Positions 1-62,837 of a stretch of 64,000 nt of DNA are shown piece by piece. The notes under the pieces were generated by a model. That model was not told where the DNA came from. It did not search any database and was given only the letters and a program-made list of their open reading frames with translations. The translations under genes were made by a program, and so were the position numbers. The stretch spans positions 37,005,933 to 37,069,932 of the forward strand of contig CM022665.1 of NCBI GenBank assembly GCA_012295275.1. The letters are read 5' to 3'. This stretch comes from Chrysomallon squamiferum. Its lineage: Eukaryota; Mollusca; Gastropoda; Neomphalida; Peltospiridae. How positions within the stretch are numbered: position 1 is the stretch's first letter; the number at the start of each line of letters is the position of its first letter.

Positions 1-27
1 ATTTTACTGTGTTTATCTAAATTGTAA

Positions 28-80
28 TGATCATACCTGCATTTTCCTTCAAGGAAAATGACTGGACAAAATTTATAATT
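28..80 (-). repeat. Decayed tandem copy of the 3' edge of AK9 exon 190-391
   Basis: Read on the minus strand, this stretch repeats the end of the neighbouring exon plus its donor and the first ~25 intron bases. The exon reads CPVTFLDGKCR then a GTATGG donor; the copy reads CPVIFLEGKCR then a GTATGA donor. An acceptor-like tract (T-rich, then AAACAG) precedes the copy, but it would enter in phase 0 whereas the real exon leaves in phase 2, so simple inclusion would break the frame. It is most likely a duplicated, degenerating exon edge. Confidence 0.7.
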
Positions 81-189
81 CTGTTTTAAAAAAATTGAAA
101 AAACAACCATATATAAAATATTTTATAAAATGTCATAAAATGATCTGTAACATGTCTCTGTGGATTTATTTAAATCAAAATGACCATAC

Positions 190-23724
<23,535 letters not shown>

Positions 23725-23751
23725 TGTGAATTCCTTTTGTCACCTCCTACT

Positions 23752-23790
<39 letters not shown>

Positions 23791-24249
23791 TTGAATTTTA
23801 TTCCAAATCCTTTTTAGTATTTTTTTATTTTATTTCATAAAGTATATGTATAGTCAGATGATAAATTGAAAATTTAAAAATAATACTTATAAACATTCCT
23901 CTTTTTTTTTTACAATATAAATTATTATATAGCAAGTGACATATTAAAGTGGGGTAAATCTAAAGTATTCACAGCTGTTCAACATCTTTGTATCATCTTT
24001 CTCTGACAGTGATGATGTAATTAATCTAGTTACAATATTTAAATTCAGATATATTGCTTTATGATGTCATTTTTCGCCCTTAATAGGACACAGTATTTCT
24101 TTTTGAGGTTATAAAATTGAATATCTGGATAAATTGATAGCAGAAAATAATTACTTTGGTTAATTCATTATAAAAAAAAAATTAAAAAATATATATAAAA
24201 TAAAATAATAAAATACATTCTAATGCCCAATCAGTGTTTGTTTTTTGCT

Positions 24250-24283
<34 letters not shown>

Positions 24284-24936
24284 CATAATTCAGTATTATG
24301 ATATTTTCCTGTAGTCTCATTAAAATGTGAGAAATAATGAAATAAAAAGGAAAAGCAACTAGCTTAGTAAGACAGTAACGGTGTTAGAACTTGTTTTTTA
24401 AACATATATTTTAATACTTTACTATAGTAATACAACCTTAATTCAAAATATAGTAAAATAATAAAGCAAAAGCAAACGTATTAAAACTGATATAAATTAT
24501 CTTATTATTAAAAATCTAATAACATGCATGCAGGATTAAGACATTTCATTATAATTATAATAATAAGATATTAAAGAAAAATCTTTAGGCAACCAAAACA
24601 ATAATTTAACATAATTTCTCTATAAATAATGCTGATTGAGTTTATAATATTATAACATTTAAAACAAATAATAGATGCTTACAATCATAAATAGCAAAAT
24701 ATACTTTTATCTGGAACACGCAAGCTGTTTACCTTCGACACACTTGTTGTCAAGGAAGTGCCAGAACGTTGCGGAGAAAATTAATGTTGACTGCTTCCTG
24801 TATTATCCTCGTTCTCGTTCAAAACGCGAATTCTCGAGACGATTCCTTCGACTGTTTCGACTTTTACTTAATCTGTATTAAACGGAAACCAGTCGAGGAT
24901 TCATGTTGTGTACCATCAAAGTCATTGCAATTGCCG
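23725..24936. promoter_or_regulatory. Head-to-head intergenic region of AK9 and MRPS5, likely shared promoter
   Basis: AK9 starts at 23724 on minus and MRPS5 at about 24937 on plus, so both promoters must lie in or close to this 1.2 kb. The part near 24700-24900 is visibly richer in G, C and CpG than its surroundings, as expected of a promoter/5' UTR. The AK9 side holds (AAT)n (23754-23789) and a 30-base poly-T tract (~24251-24281). I see no clear TATA box, and AK9 may have an untranslated first exon here. Confidence 0.5.
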
Positions 24937-27900
24937 ATGGCTGTTGCTTGTGGATATCGAGCAGGGAAAAACCTGCTGACAAGTACATTATCACTTAGAG
25001 GTATTATTATTCTGTTTGATTCATTGCATTATTAAAACTACAATTAGCCAAATGATCGAGAGACAAATGTAAAAGAACAGATGATCACTTAGAGAAAATC
25101 AGACATGACAGCACGTTCACATGTGACTGGATAAGCATAACTAGTACAGTTTACATATAGATTTTGGTACAGTGTTACGAGTGCAGATTAGGATAAGTGA
25201 AATATATCTAATGCTGCCATTAGTATTTTATTTGCGATCAAATGACAAAATGAAACTTAAAAAGCAGTGTTAGAATAGACTAATCTGGTTTAACCATCAC
25301 CATGTAAAACTAATTAAAATATTTTATGACTTTTATTCATGCATTAACAACATATTATAATACATGCAGAGTAAAACTGTTTTTGTCAACACTCAGACTT
25401 AAATAACAAGTTTATCTTAACTGAAAAATAGTTTGTGGAATGATGGATGAAATGATAAACAGTGATAATATATATTTTTATTACTTTTCAGATATTACTA
25501 GAATTTACACTTATTTATATCTAATTGTTATTAATTTTGTCATGTCAGCTTTTATCTCATTTAAATCAGATAATTTGAAGAATATTATTTAAATATCAGT
25601 GTTATGAGTATATATTATATGTATCTTCATTATTTAGTTTCAGAATGTGCTCGTGGATTACTTTTTAGCAAAGTCCATGTCGTACCTGCAGGATGTTGCG
25701 GTACATTTCTTATTTCAAGAAATACAAGTTTCTATACCAAATGTAAGTATTGTATTATTATCATAAACAAATGATGATAATAATAATAATAATAATAATA
25801 GTAATAAAAAAATAATAATGTGAAATAATTGAATGGTTTGGGGACATGCAGTTGGAATTACAGATATGTAATTTTTGAAGTTAAGAGAATAATAAAACAT
25901 TATTTTAATTTTGAAAATATTTTGTTATTGCTATTATTTATTGACTAGTTGTGTACATTAATAATATTAAAATTATTACCTGATAATTCACAGATTCTTC
26001 AGTGCTGTTAACGTTTTATACAATCAAATATCATGACTCTGTATTTTGTAAATAAATATATACTTGTATTAATGATGTTAAAGATGATTCTTGGGCTTTA
26101 TTTTCACAGTGACTGCTGATGAAATATGGAAGGGAATTGCAGGATTGAGTAACCCAGGTAGAAAGCGAGGTCGAGGCAGGAAAGGTGGGGCCAGAAGAGT
26201 AGTTGATCTGAATCGTGGCCAGGTGATAGGAGAAGGTTTGTTTTATTTTATTTTTTAATTCATTAATTTCTAAAATGTATCAATTTAAACAAAAATAACA
26301 TTTCATCTTGGGCACACACTCATATATCTTATGATAGATATTTCTTTTATCATGAAATATATAACCACCACAATAATACTTTCATCCTTTTCAGATTCTT
26401 GATTTTCCCCTTAAATGTGTTGATGTAAACTGTTTCTTTGAAGCATTTTAAGCATCACTTGTTCCAAATGATTTAATCTTTAATGAAAGTTATTATCATA
26501 TTATTTCCAAGTTGTAAACCAGTTTTTTCCTAAATGAATTTTTTTTCTCCTGGATTACATGCAGGCCTGTCACTTCATTAAATATTGATGTGGATATTTT
26601 TATTTGCTGTTAGAATTTAAAAAAATAAAAAATAAAAATAGAATCATTTTGTAAACCAGGGTATCTGCACAATTCTAGCATTCATTAAGAGGCCATGATT
26701 TAAGAACACTTTTTAAAATCATTCCAAATGTTTGATCAATAATGTATCAGTTATAAGACTGTTTTAAGTGTTCATTAAATTTTAACATCAGCTAATACTA
26801 TTTTGCAGGAGCAAAGAAAATGGTATGGCCTGGACTGAATGCTCCTGTTATGAAAGGAAGAGAACTGATTAAAATTAAAGAACTGGCCCCAGATCCAAAT
26901 CGAATAGAAAAACTTGTTGAAGCAAGAAAAAAGGATTCACGAGCATTTCGAACTTTCAAGATTCCAACATTACAGAGAGGATGGTCAGGCAACAGATTTC
27001 CTGGCATGAGTATCGGACCACCAGATCCTGTCACTGACTGTAAGTACAGAAAAATTTCACTTTTGATTGGAACTTGGATTCATAAATTTATAAAATTTAT
27101 AAACAATTTCAAATGCATTACACCAAAGTTAAAGTTTTTCTTTGTTTTGGCTTAATGTTACAAATTTTCTCCAGGATTTTATTATTTTTTTTGTAGTATT
27201 ATTAGAACATTTCCATAAACTAACTGCATTTATATTAGTACAGATTAAATATGTATATGATTATTTATTTTTGACAGATACTTTTGAAGACTTTGACACA
27301 CGAGTTCTGGAGGTGAGTTCCATTAATATATTCAAAATTATTGGTTTAATTTCATTTCCTAGTACTACAGAAATTATCTGCAATCATTAATTTTTAACAG
27401 TATTTGATTATGTAATACAAATCTAAGGCTCACAAAATCATATACTTAAACATAATAAAAAATTCAGTTTGTTTGGGAATTTTAAGATCCATTGAACAAA
27501 AAGTAATTAATATGATCTTAATAATTAAATTTTGAAAACATTTTTACAGCTTGTGTTTTTTTATTGACTTTTAATTCACATATTATATGGTTGACATTTT
27601 TTTAATTTCAGTTGAAACTTGTTTCTAATATGACTGGTAATTTTGGAAGAAAACAAAGATTTAGTGCTTTTGTTGTCACTGGAAACCAGCAAGGATTGGC
27701 AGGTAATTTTAAGTTTCTGGTTTAGTATAAACAGTATTTATTATCTAAATCAATGTGTTTATATAATATATTCTGTCTTTCTTCTGAAAGTGTAAGACAA
27801 TGAAATAATCTGTAATATTTATTAAAATTGATACTAAACTTGAATTAGAATAAATGTTTTTCTGTGAATGGCAGGAACAAAAAGTCTAAACATATTTTGT

Positions 27901-29830
27901 TTACTTCCACTGATTGTTGTATTTGTTTTACAGGTTTTGCTCTGGGAAAAGCTCCAAACATTCAAGCTGCTCTCAGGAAGGTTTGTAATTTTTGCAACAT
28001 TTAAGTTTGTTTTTAAAAACTGTATTCTTATGAAATATTTTATTGGAAAATAAATTTTAAAAACTCCCCACATAAATTTATTATAATAAAAGTGGTGTAA
28101 AGTTATTGATAATTGTTTCTAACATATTTTATTTTTTCTCATATATATTTTTCAGGCAAAAAATGTTGCTGCCCAACATCTGCAGTATATTGAATTGTAC
28201 AAAAATCACACAGGTAAATATTTAAAAAATAATAATAAATAAGAATGACATCTTGTAAAAGAATTAGTTAATACTGTACCTATGAAATCTAGAAGTTAGA
28301 AAGTGAGTAATTGTCAGTGGTTGTTGATAACGAAGAGACATACAAATGATTTCACTCTTGATATATATATTCAGAGTTTAGTTAATTTCTTCCTGTTTTA
28401 AAATCATTTTAAAATGATGCTTTGAGTGTTCTGATTAATATGTAATGTATCTTATACTACTTTAATTTAATCTTGCAAGTGCTTGCTGTTTTCAGTTTTT
28501 CATAATTTCCATACACAAGAAAAGCAGACAGCAATCATGGTGAAAAAAGTAGCAGAAGGTAAGTTGCTTTTTTCATTCATTTTTTTTTTTTTTTTATTTT
28601 TTACTTTATAAATGAAAAATAAATTTCTTAAGATGATGTGCAAGTTCAGTACACTATCAATTCTGTCCAAACAAAATTCTATCATGTTATCTTGGATAGA
28701 CGTTATTAAACATTCAGTCAATTTACTTTAAATAATTGATTGACTGTTAATGTAATAATTTCATCTCAGGACATGGTCTGGTCTGTCATCGAGCACTGAA
28801 GACAATTTGTCAAGTGATTGGTATTAAGGATTTGTATGCAAAAGTAGAAGGATCAACTGGAAATATCCAGAATCTGACTAAAGCCTTCTTTGCTGGACTC
28901 AGAAATCAGGTAAATATCCATGTAGTCTTTTTGTTTAGTAAAATAAAACAGTGATAAGGTTACCAGCAGAAATGTTTTGTCTAATGTTTGAATTTTTAAC
29001 TATTATAATTTTGTAGTTTTGTTTGCTCTGAAGAATAAACTTGTTGGTATTATTATTACCAGAGCCAATTTCATCAGTGTTAGACATAAATATTTTAGGA
29101 TCCTTTTCTTGAAATCAGATTAACTCAAGTCTAATTTATTTTGGTAATTCTCTATTAAATTAACAATATTTGTATTTATCAATCAGTAATCATAAGTTGT
29201 ACTAAAAATGTTTTTATTTGATTTTGTTAGGAACTTGCTCAAGTTCATTGGTTAGATATTCATGGGTTTTCTTTTTTTCATCCACTTTTCCACATCTGGT
29301 TAAATAAAAGAATGGCTGTTTCATATTATCTATGGAAAGGGCAGATGAAAGCTCCCATCTTTCTAATCAATAAAAGCAGCATGGAATTATTGTGTCATTG
29401 ATAATACATGTATATTATTAAATAAATTTATTCTTCTGGTTTATTATTTCATTATTTTCTTTTTTTTTTTCAGGAAACACATCAGGAGCTTGCTGACAGG
29501 ATGAAGCTGCATGTTGTTGAACTTAGAAAAGACATGTCTGATGTCCCCATAGTGGTAGCTTCTCCATCTGATAATGAAGTGCAGGAGGCAGCAAAGGAAG
29601 AAGACATAGACTTTGAAAACCTCTATTTCAGAGGCCGTGTTCCATACAACAGGCCCAAAAATCGTCCTTTTTATGAATATTTACCTTTTTGGAGAGCCAA
29701 ACGGTTTCAGCTGTACAAAATTCGAAACCAGCCCGATTGCCAACTTGAGCGGAAGCTGTACAATATGGAACCATCAAATGAAGAATTTCAAAGGCGTCTT
29801 CGACCTTTGAAAGCTTCAAGAGATATTTGA
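24937..29830 (+). CDS. MRPS5: Mitochondrial small-subunit ribosomal protein uS5m (MRPS5)
   Basis: Component of the mitoribosome 28S subunit, the mitochondrial counterpart of bacterial S5, near the mRNA entry/decoding region. Eleven coding exons: 24937-25000, 25644-25742, 26110-26235, 26809-27039, 27278-27312, 27612-27702, 27934-27980, 28156-28213, 28496-28558, 28770-28909 and 29474-29830. They total 1311 nt, 436 aa plus stop, close to the human protein (430 aa). Recognisable blocks: [10 protein letters not shown] (exon 2/3 junction), [41 protein letters not shown], the S5 N-domain with [12 protein letters not shown] (~aa 200-220), [14 protein letters not shown] and [13 protein letters not shown] (C-domain), then [19 protein letters not shown]. 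The N-terminus ([14 protein letters not shown]) is basic and lacks acidic residues, as a mitochondrial presequence should. The frame is open further upstream, with an ATG at 24784, so a longer start is possible; I prefer 24937 by family length. Confidence 0.95.
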
Positions 29831-31395
29831 AACTATATATCATCAAGACTTCCATGATACTAAGTATCATGATATTAAAAATTTAATGAATTAAAGTGAT
29901 TATTTTACATTTAGTGTGTTAAAAAAAAAAAAACTTGTAAGCCACTAATGGTAATTTACCACTTCTGGCATGTTTATACACATAAATAATAAAAAAATTC
30001 TGTCTTTTCATTGCATTCATTGTATGCTTTTATACAGAATTAGTAATCTTGATGATTTTAACATACAGAAGGGAGGATTGTCTAAAAGTGATATGAAAAA
30101 TTTAGTAACCGTCAAAGACTTGTAATTTAGTAAATATCAACACGACAACATTCTAGTTGTCAAACATTTATTTTTTTATTTATATTTTTTTTTTTTTTTT
30201 CTCACCCCTTTATGAAAGAAGTTGATCACAAAAATCATAAAAAAATTCACTCTTGCTACTAACAGATTTTAATATATATATATATATATTTTTTTTTAAT
30301 ATATATTTCTGGCAAAGCAAAATACAATGCATGAAAAATGTTTATTTTTAAAATAATTGCTTATCCAAGTCTTCAAACATTACAGACAGAAAGAAAAGTG
30401 ATATTAGTAACACGTTAGTTGTCATTATTTTCTTTGTTTTCAAGAATATTACAAAAAAATGAAACTGTAATCAGTACCGGTATATACTGTTGGCTAATAA
30501 AAACATTTACACATACAAAAAAAAAAAAATTTAATAATAATAATCACAGAATCAATTGAGCAACAAAATGAGACAATCTGTTAAATGTAAGAACTTTTGT
30601 ATCAGACAATTATGTTACAGCACTGAAGAAAACATACCGTACGGTTTCGAATTAAGTGTGGTTTTGAAAGGACTAATAATAAAGTCCAATGCTATTTTAT
30701 ATTTCAATTAAAACTTTATCTTTGGCTTTTAATAATCATATCATTTCTAGTTCTAAAAATTTTAAATGTTTTTAAAAACTGATTTAGTAATGAACCAAGA
30801 ATAAATGAAGAAAAATGATAAAAACTTGCATATATCTCAAACAGAAACCTGCAGAAAACTATGTACTGAATAAATTATTCACAACTTCGGGGGGAAAAGA
30901 TTAGCTGAAGGCAAAATATATATATATCTATATACAATGAAATGAAACATGCATTAGCCACTGTGCTTAAATCAAGTACATATCAGTTTAAAACACTGTT
31001 ATGGTTGAATCTGACTGAAAAAAAAATATGAATTTATTTTTAATAGTGAACATTTGCAAACAACGAAACACTTAAATAATAATCAATTTTTTTCTTCCCA
31101 GAATACAATTCTTATGATGGTGACGGATAACTATGTTGCACACAAGGTTAAAAGGAATAAATAACAATTTTAAGTGGTTTTGTTTTAAAATACTGGGGAG
31201 GATCCTGAAGCTCTGGTTAACTATTCCATATAACAGTAAATGCATTATTTAAGGTTTCGGTTTTACATGTAATTATAATATATGTGTCTGTCTTTCTTAA
31301 GTGTTCTTTCAGTTGAAACATTCAGTGTCTGAGGAAGAATGAGTTCCAGGAGAGTTGTTAAAAATCTTGATCATCTGCAGCAAGCACGAAAAGAG
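29831..31395. other. Tail-to-tail intergenic region MRPS5/EML with 3' UTRs
   Basis: Holds the 3' ends of both convergent genes. Candidate poly(A) signals for MRPS5 are ATTAAA at ~29874 and AATAAA at ~29988, both on plus. On minus a TTTATT (AATAAA) lies at ~31033 for EML, with others further left. Otherwise there are poly-A/T tracts and (TA)n at ~30272-30290. No other gene is seen. Confidence 0.5.
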
Positions 31396-58531
<27,136 letters not shown>

Positions 58532-60579
58532 TTTTTTTTTTTTTTTGTTGACAGCCGACAGTTATGAAGATCAAAAAGGTCTTTAGCTAAACCAAGAATT
58601 GTGGGATATCCTTGCAAGTGTCTTTTTCTCCGAGAGTGGACAGGTAAAGAGAGTGACCAGTAAAAATATTGATCCGTGCAGATGGATACAAACACACACA
58701 CACACAGCTACACCTCCGATTAGAAGCAATGAAATTTCTTCAGGCTTGTTCTGATCTCAGCGTTTAATCTCTCAAGTGTTTACAGTGATCTCCACTACTC
58801 TAGCTTTTTTATTACTTATTTATATCCTCCACTTTATACCAAATATTAATTTACGGAAAAAGATTCTCACATTTAATTCATTTTCAAAACAAAGATAATA
58901 ATTATAAATCCAAGCTTGCAGAAGTTTTAAAAAGTTTGAGCTGCTAGTTTTGACAGTTTCAGATAATTGCAGGTGACATTTATATCTACTGTCACACATA
59001 CACATAGATCAATTCTGATAACAATCAGCTAGCACCAGTTAAAATGTGTCATACAAGATTGGACTGATTTGTGACTCCATTGATCAGACATGTATAGGCA
59101 ATTGTCCCATACAATTGGGTATAGAAAAATGTCTGCTAGCATACAGAAAAAGATCAAGGTTTTTGACTGTTTGGCTACAACCTTTTCAACATGAACAGAA
59201 ATGTAATGCAGCACCACGTTTGTAGATAATAAAAACCGTAACAACAAATTCAGTTTTATATTTGGTGATAATATTTTGTTCAAAATAAATTAGACACTTA
59301 GCATTTTGTTTTTCATTTAAGGTTTATAAATAATATAATGGGGTTGGGAAATTAATATTCACTGTACATTTCATTTTAAATAAAAATGTATGGAATATAT
59401 TAATTTATGTTTGAGTAGTTGCTAGAAGCCTACATATAAATTTATTTTTCATGGTTCAGGACAGAAAAAAAAAGAAGTATAATAGTATTCCAGATATTTC
59501 ATTTAATGTTTAGGTTAGACAGCTTTGTGGGCGAAATTTTAGTTTTTATTTATTTTAAATTTAAAGTTTTAAGAACATAACAGTAAATAAAAGAAAAAAA
59601 AAAAAAAAATGAAGAAAATTAAGCTATCATTTGCAATAAAGGCATGTGGTGTGTTTTGTGCAATATTTAAGTGTTTTAAAGGAACACAATTATTTCTGTA
59701 CATAGAATTATTGTAAATATTATTTAAATACATTTGTATCTGTACTAAATTTTACTGGTTTTGAGTAACAAAAAAATTCAATGCATGTATGTTGTTGTGT
59801 ACATGAATAAAACCTACAGACTTTTTCTGTATAAACCAAATTATGTCAGATATATATTATTTTTTATCTTTGTTTTATGTAATAATAACAATAACAATAA
59901 TAATAAAATTAAATATTATTAATAATTGCTTAGTAATGACATTTTTTAAATTTATTTATCTACCTGTATTCATTTCAAGTATCCTTTACTTTATCTGATT
60001 TAGCTGGAGATTATCTTATTGGCAGAGTACCTGGCCAAGTCATGCTCCATTGAACACTTACTTGTTGCTGTTTAGACTACTGCTGCTCAGTAAGATATCA
60101 TTGGTTACGGTTTGTGATTACAAGATTTTGATAAATTGCATGTATAAAGGATCAGCTGATGGCTATAGCCAATTAGTGACTATGGCTAAGAAGACTTCTA
60201 TCAGTCAAAGTCACTAACAACAGCTGATTGAGTTTTAGTTCAAGTGTTCACCCAGAGAGGTGTCTTTCAGCTTCATTGTCAAATATAATAATTAATAGTA
60301 ATGCATTAGGTGTAGTAGTAGTAGTAGTAGTGGTGGTTGTAATAATAATCACGTGCAGTGTAATAATAATAAAAATAATGAATAGTCGTGTTAGTTATAA
60401 TACTAACAATAACAGTAATGTCAGTAGTATTAATATCAGTACTAGTTACAATAATAATGACGATGATAATTCATAAGAATATGAATATTTGAACAGCTCA
60501 GTACCCCAAAATATTTTGTGCTGAGTCACAGTTTAGAAAGTCTTTGGAAACAAAGATCACAGAAAATGATTATGTGTTA

Positions 60580-60630
<51 letters not shown>

Positions 60631-62815
60631 CATTTAAAAAAATAATTGAAATTTTAAACAAATTTAATAAACATTTTAATTTAAAAAAAAGAAAAGAAAA
60701 AAAAAAAATCCTGTCCTCAGTTTGTTTCAAGTGGTATCATTAAAATTTCTTTAACATTTGCACAAGGTGAAGCACACCAGTACGTATTCTTGACACTAAA
60801 CTGCAGACACACACAACACGTTGAGCAACAGGAGATGAACAAACATGTTCAGATAAACAACAAAATTCATTGAAGGTAACTGTGTCAATGAAAACATAGC
60901 TCACATTTCAGTTCTTACTGTATAAATTGTGATTCAGTTATGCCTGTCTGAGGAATGATGGGTCACTGGATCAATCCTCTTAACTGTACACATTGGACTA
61001 TTTTCCCTTTTCTTGACTTAATAAGCTCTTCGGCACCTTTAGTCAGGTTTTGACTTCTGTATGCACTTGTTATGACAGCTTTAATCAAGTTACAACAGAA
61101 TCTTTCATGGATCAAATTACATTTTCATCATGCTAGCATGATGCCTGTGCATCATCTACTTCTATCACAATTCACACTTTTGATGTTAGATAGAAAGAAG
61201 ATTAAAAGCTATGGTATCTTTTTGCTGACACTGTGAAGGGGTTATATATATATATATATACAGTCCTGTGCTGTAAAAATAACTGATAAGAATAGCCAAC
61301 TAATTTATGGGTTTCCTTAAAACCTTACATTAGACACCTAATAATCTATTTTTAAAATATGATTTACTTATCATTAACCAAATATTAATTTAAAATATTT
61401 ATGAATTTTCTATCCAAGTTTGTTAATTTTTGTGTATTGCTGATGTCAGATTATATATATATAAAAATATGTATTTGTGTTTCCTTAAACTTTACTGAAA
61501 TTTATGAATACAACAGTAAAGTTTTATTTAATATATTTGTACTTATGCAGTACTATAGATTGTAATTAATAAATACACTAGTTGATATAAATAAAATAGG
61601 AAAACTGAGTAAACAGAGACTCAGTCTATATTGCACATTTATGATACTAATATGTAAACCATAATTTAATGCACAGATAAATATCTATCACACACACACT
61701 CTCAGAAATCAATTTAACTACACATATTCTGACAGATATTATTTCAAGTCTAAAAAAAGAGATGTTCACAGCATTTTCTATTTGCTGAAAATATTTTCCA
61801 ATGTTTCTGTGTTTCATATAGACAAACATACAAACAACTGATGACAAATTTCTGCAATATTTAAAAATAAAAATGTGACTGAAATGTTTTTCTTCAAATT
61901 TACATTTCAGAAAAACAACACAATTTTTTTTTTTTTTTTAAAAACCCTGTCCCCCCTCCAAAAACCCCCAACAAATATTTGTTCACATTATTCAAACAAT
62001 GAGATAGTGCAAATATTTTTCAGTAATAATGTCAAGAGGAATCTTCTAATCTTCTGATATGGTAAGCAGATTGAGCAAATATTGAACAATGAAAAATAAT
62101 CTATACAAACATATAAATTGGAAAGTGGTAGATATGTTTATCTGAATGCAGTAAGTTAACAGTTTTATATATTTAATCCAAAACTAAACAAGATATGTAA
62201 TGTTTAATCCACAAATATTTAATACTCCAAAGCAGAATCTACAAATATCAGATATAGCAAATACATTCTACAAATACGACAGACCAAACCAGAAAGTGCA
62301 AATTTCTGTCACAATATAAACCGTGCAAATTTAAAGGCATTTTATATATTCCATGCATTTGCCAAGCAGACTGTATATTTCAGGTGCTGCTACAAAGTTC
62401 ATATTACCAACAGATCAAAGTTGACTATAGTGCATAAACTTTGTACAACAGAGTGCAGATTTTAGGCTATGGAGACTGCAAATACCAAATATAAAAAAAC
62501 AGACAGTATTAATTTTTAGACATTAAGTATAGATATTTAAAAAATAAAAACATAAAATAAAAAAATAATAATTAATAATAAAAAATTATAAAATCTGGAA
62601 CATTACTAAGTAGTTTGTAACATTACAAAGTAGACAGAACAAAAATCTGACATGCAAAGATGAGTGAATAACTTGCAAGTTGCTATACATGTATCTGTAA
62701 GATGCAAATCAACATTTATATATATATATATATATATTACAGATATAGATATTCCCAAGTAAAACCTAATAGTAAATCTTTAATCCTAAAATAAAATAAC
62801 ATACAGCAAACATAC
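58532..62815. promoter_or_regulatory. Upstream region of EML, 5' UTR and probable promoter
   Basis: Sequence upstream of the EML start codon. The first ~200 bp (58550-58760) are less AT-rich and probably hold the 5' UTR and promoter; no TATA box is clear. Further out are (TAAA)n/(AATA)n at 60579-60630, (TAG)n-like at ~60313-60332 and a less repetitive stretch at 59980-60260. No coding sequence is recognised apart from the candidate exon at 62816-62837. Confidence 0.4.
62100..62480. repeat. Loose diverged tandem repeat
   Basis: Recurring CTACAAATA/GTGCAAAT and CAGACTGTA-like blocks about 30-50 bp apart, heavily diverged, upstream of EML. Confidence 0.4.
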
Positions 62816-62837
62816 CTTTGACCAACACAGGCTCCAT
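62816..62837 (-). CDS. EML1: Candidate alternative first exon of EML (MEPVLVK-)
   Basis: A short open stretch with ATG in good context (A at -3, G at +4) encodes MEPVLVK and ends AAAG before a perfect GTATGT donor. It leaves phase 1, exactly what the coiled-coil exon 54699-54842 needs, giving MEPVLVK-DGLLSQ. Position, phase and donor fit an alternative 5' exon, as EML genes often have. With only 22 coding bases, chance is a real alternative. Confidence 0.4.

Noticed and set aside
28210-29473. Possible intronic snoRNA in MRPS5
   Set aside because: Looked for C (RTGATGA) and D (CTGA) boxes at proper spacing; none convincing.
60228-60476. Val/Asn/Ser-rich open frame upstream of EML
   Set aside because: Derived from (TAG)n and (AAT)n-like simple sequence; no homology seen.
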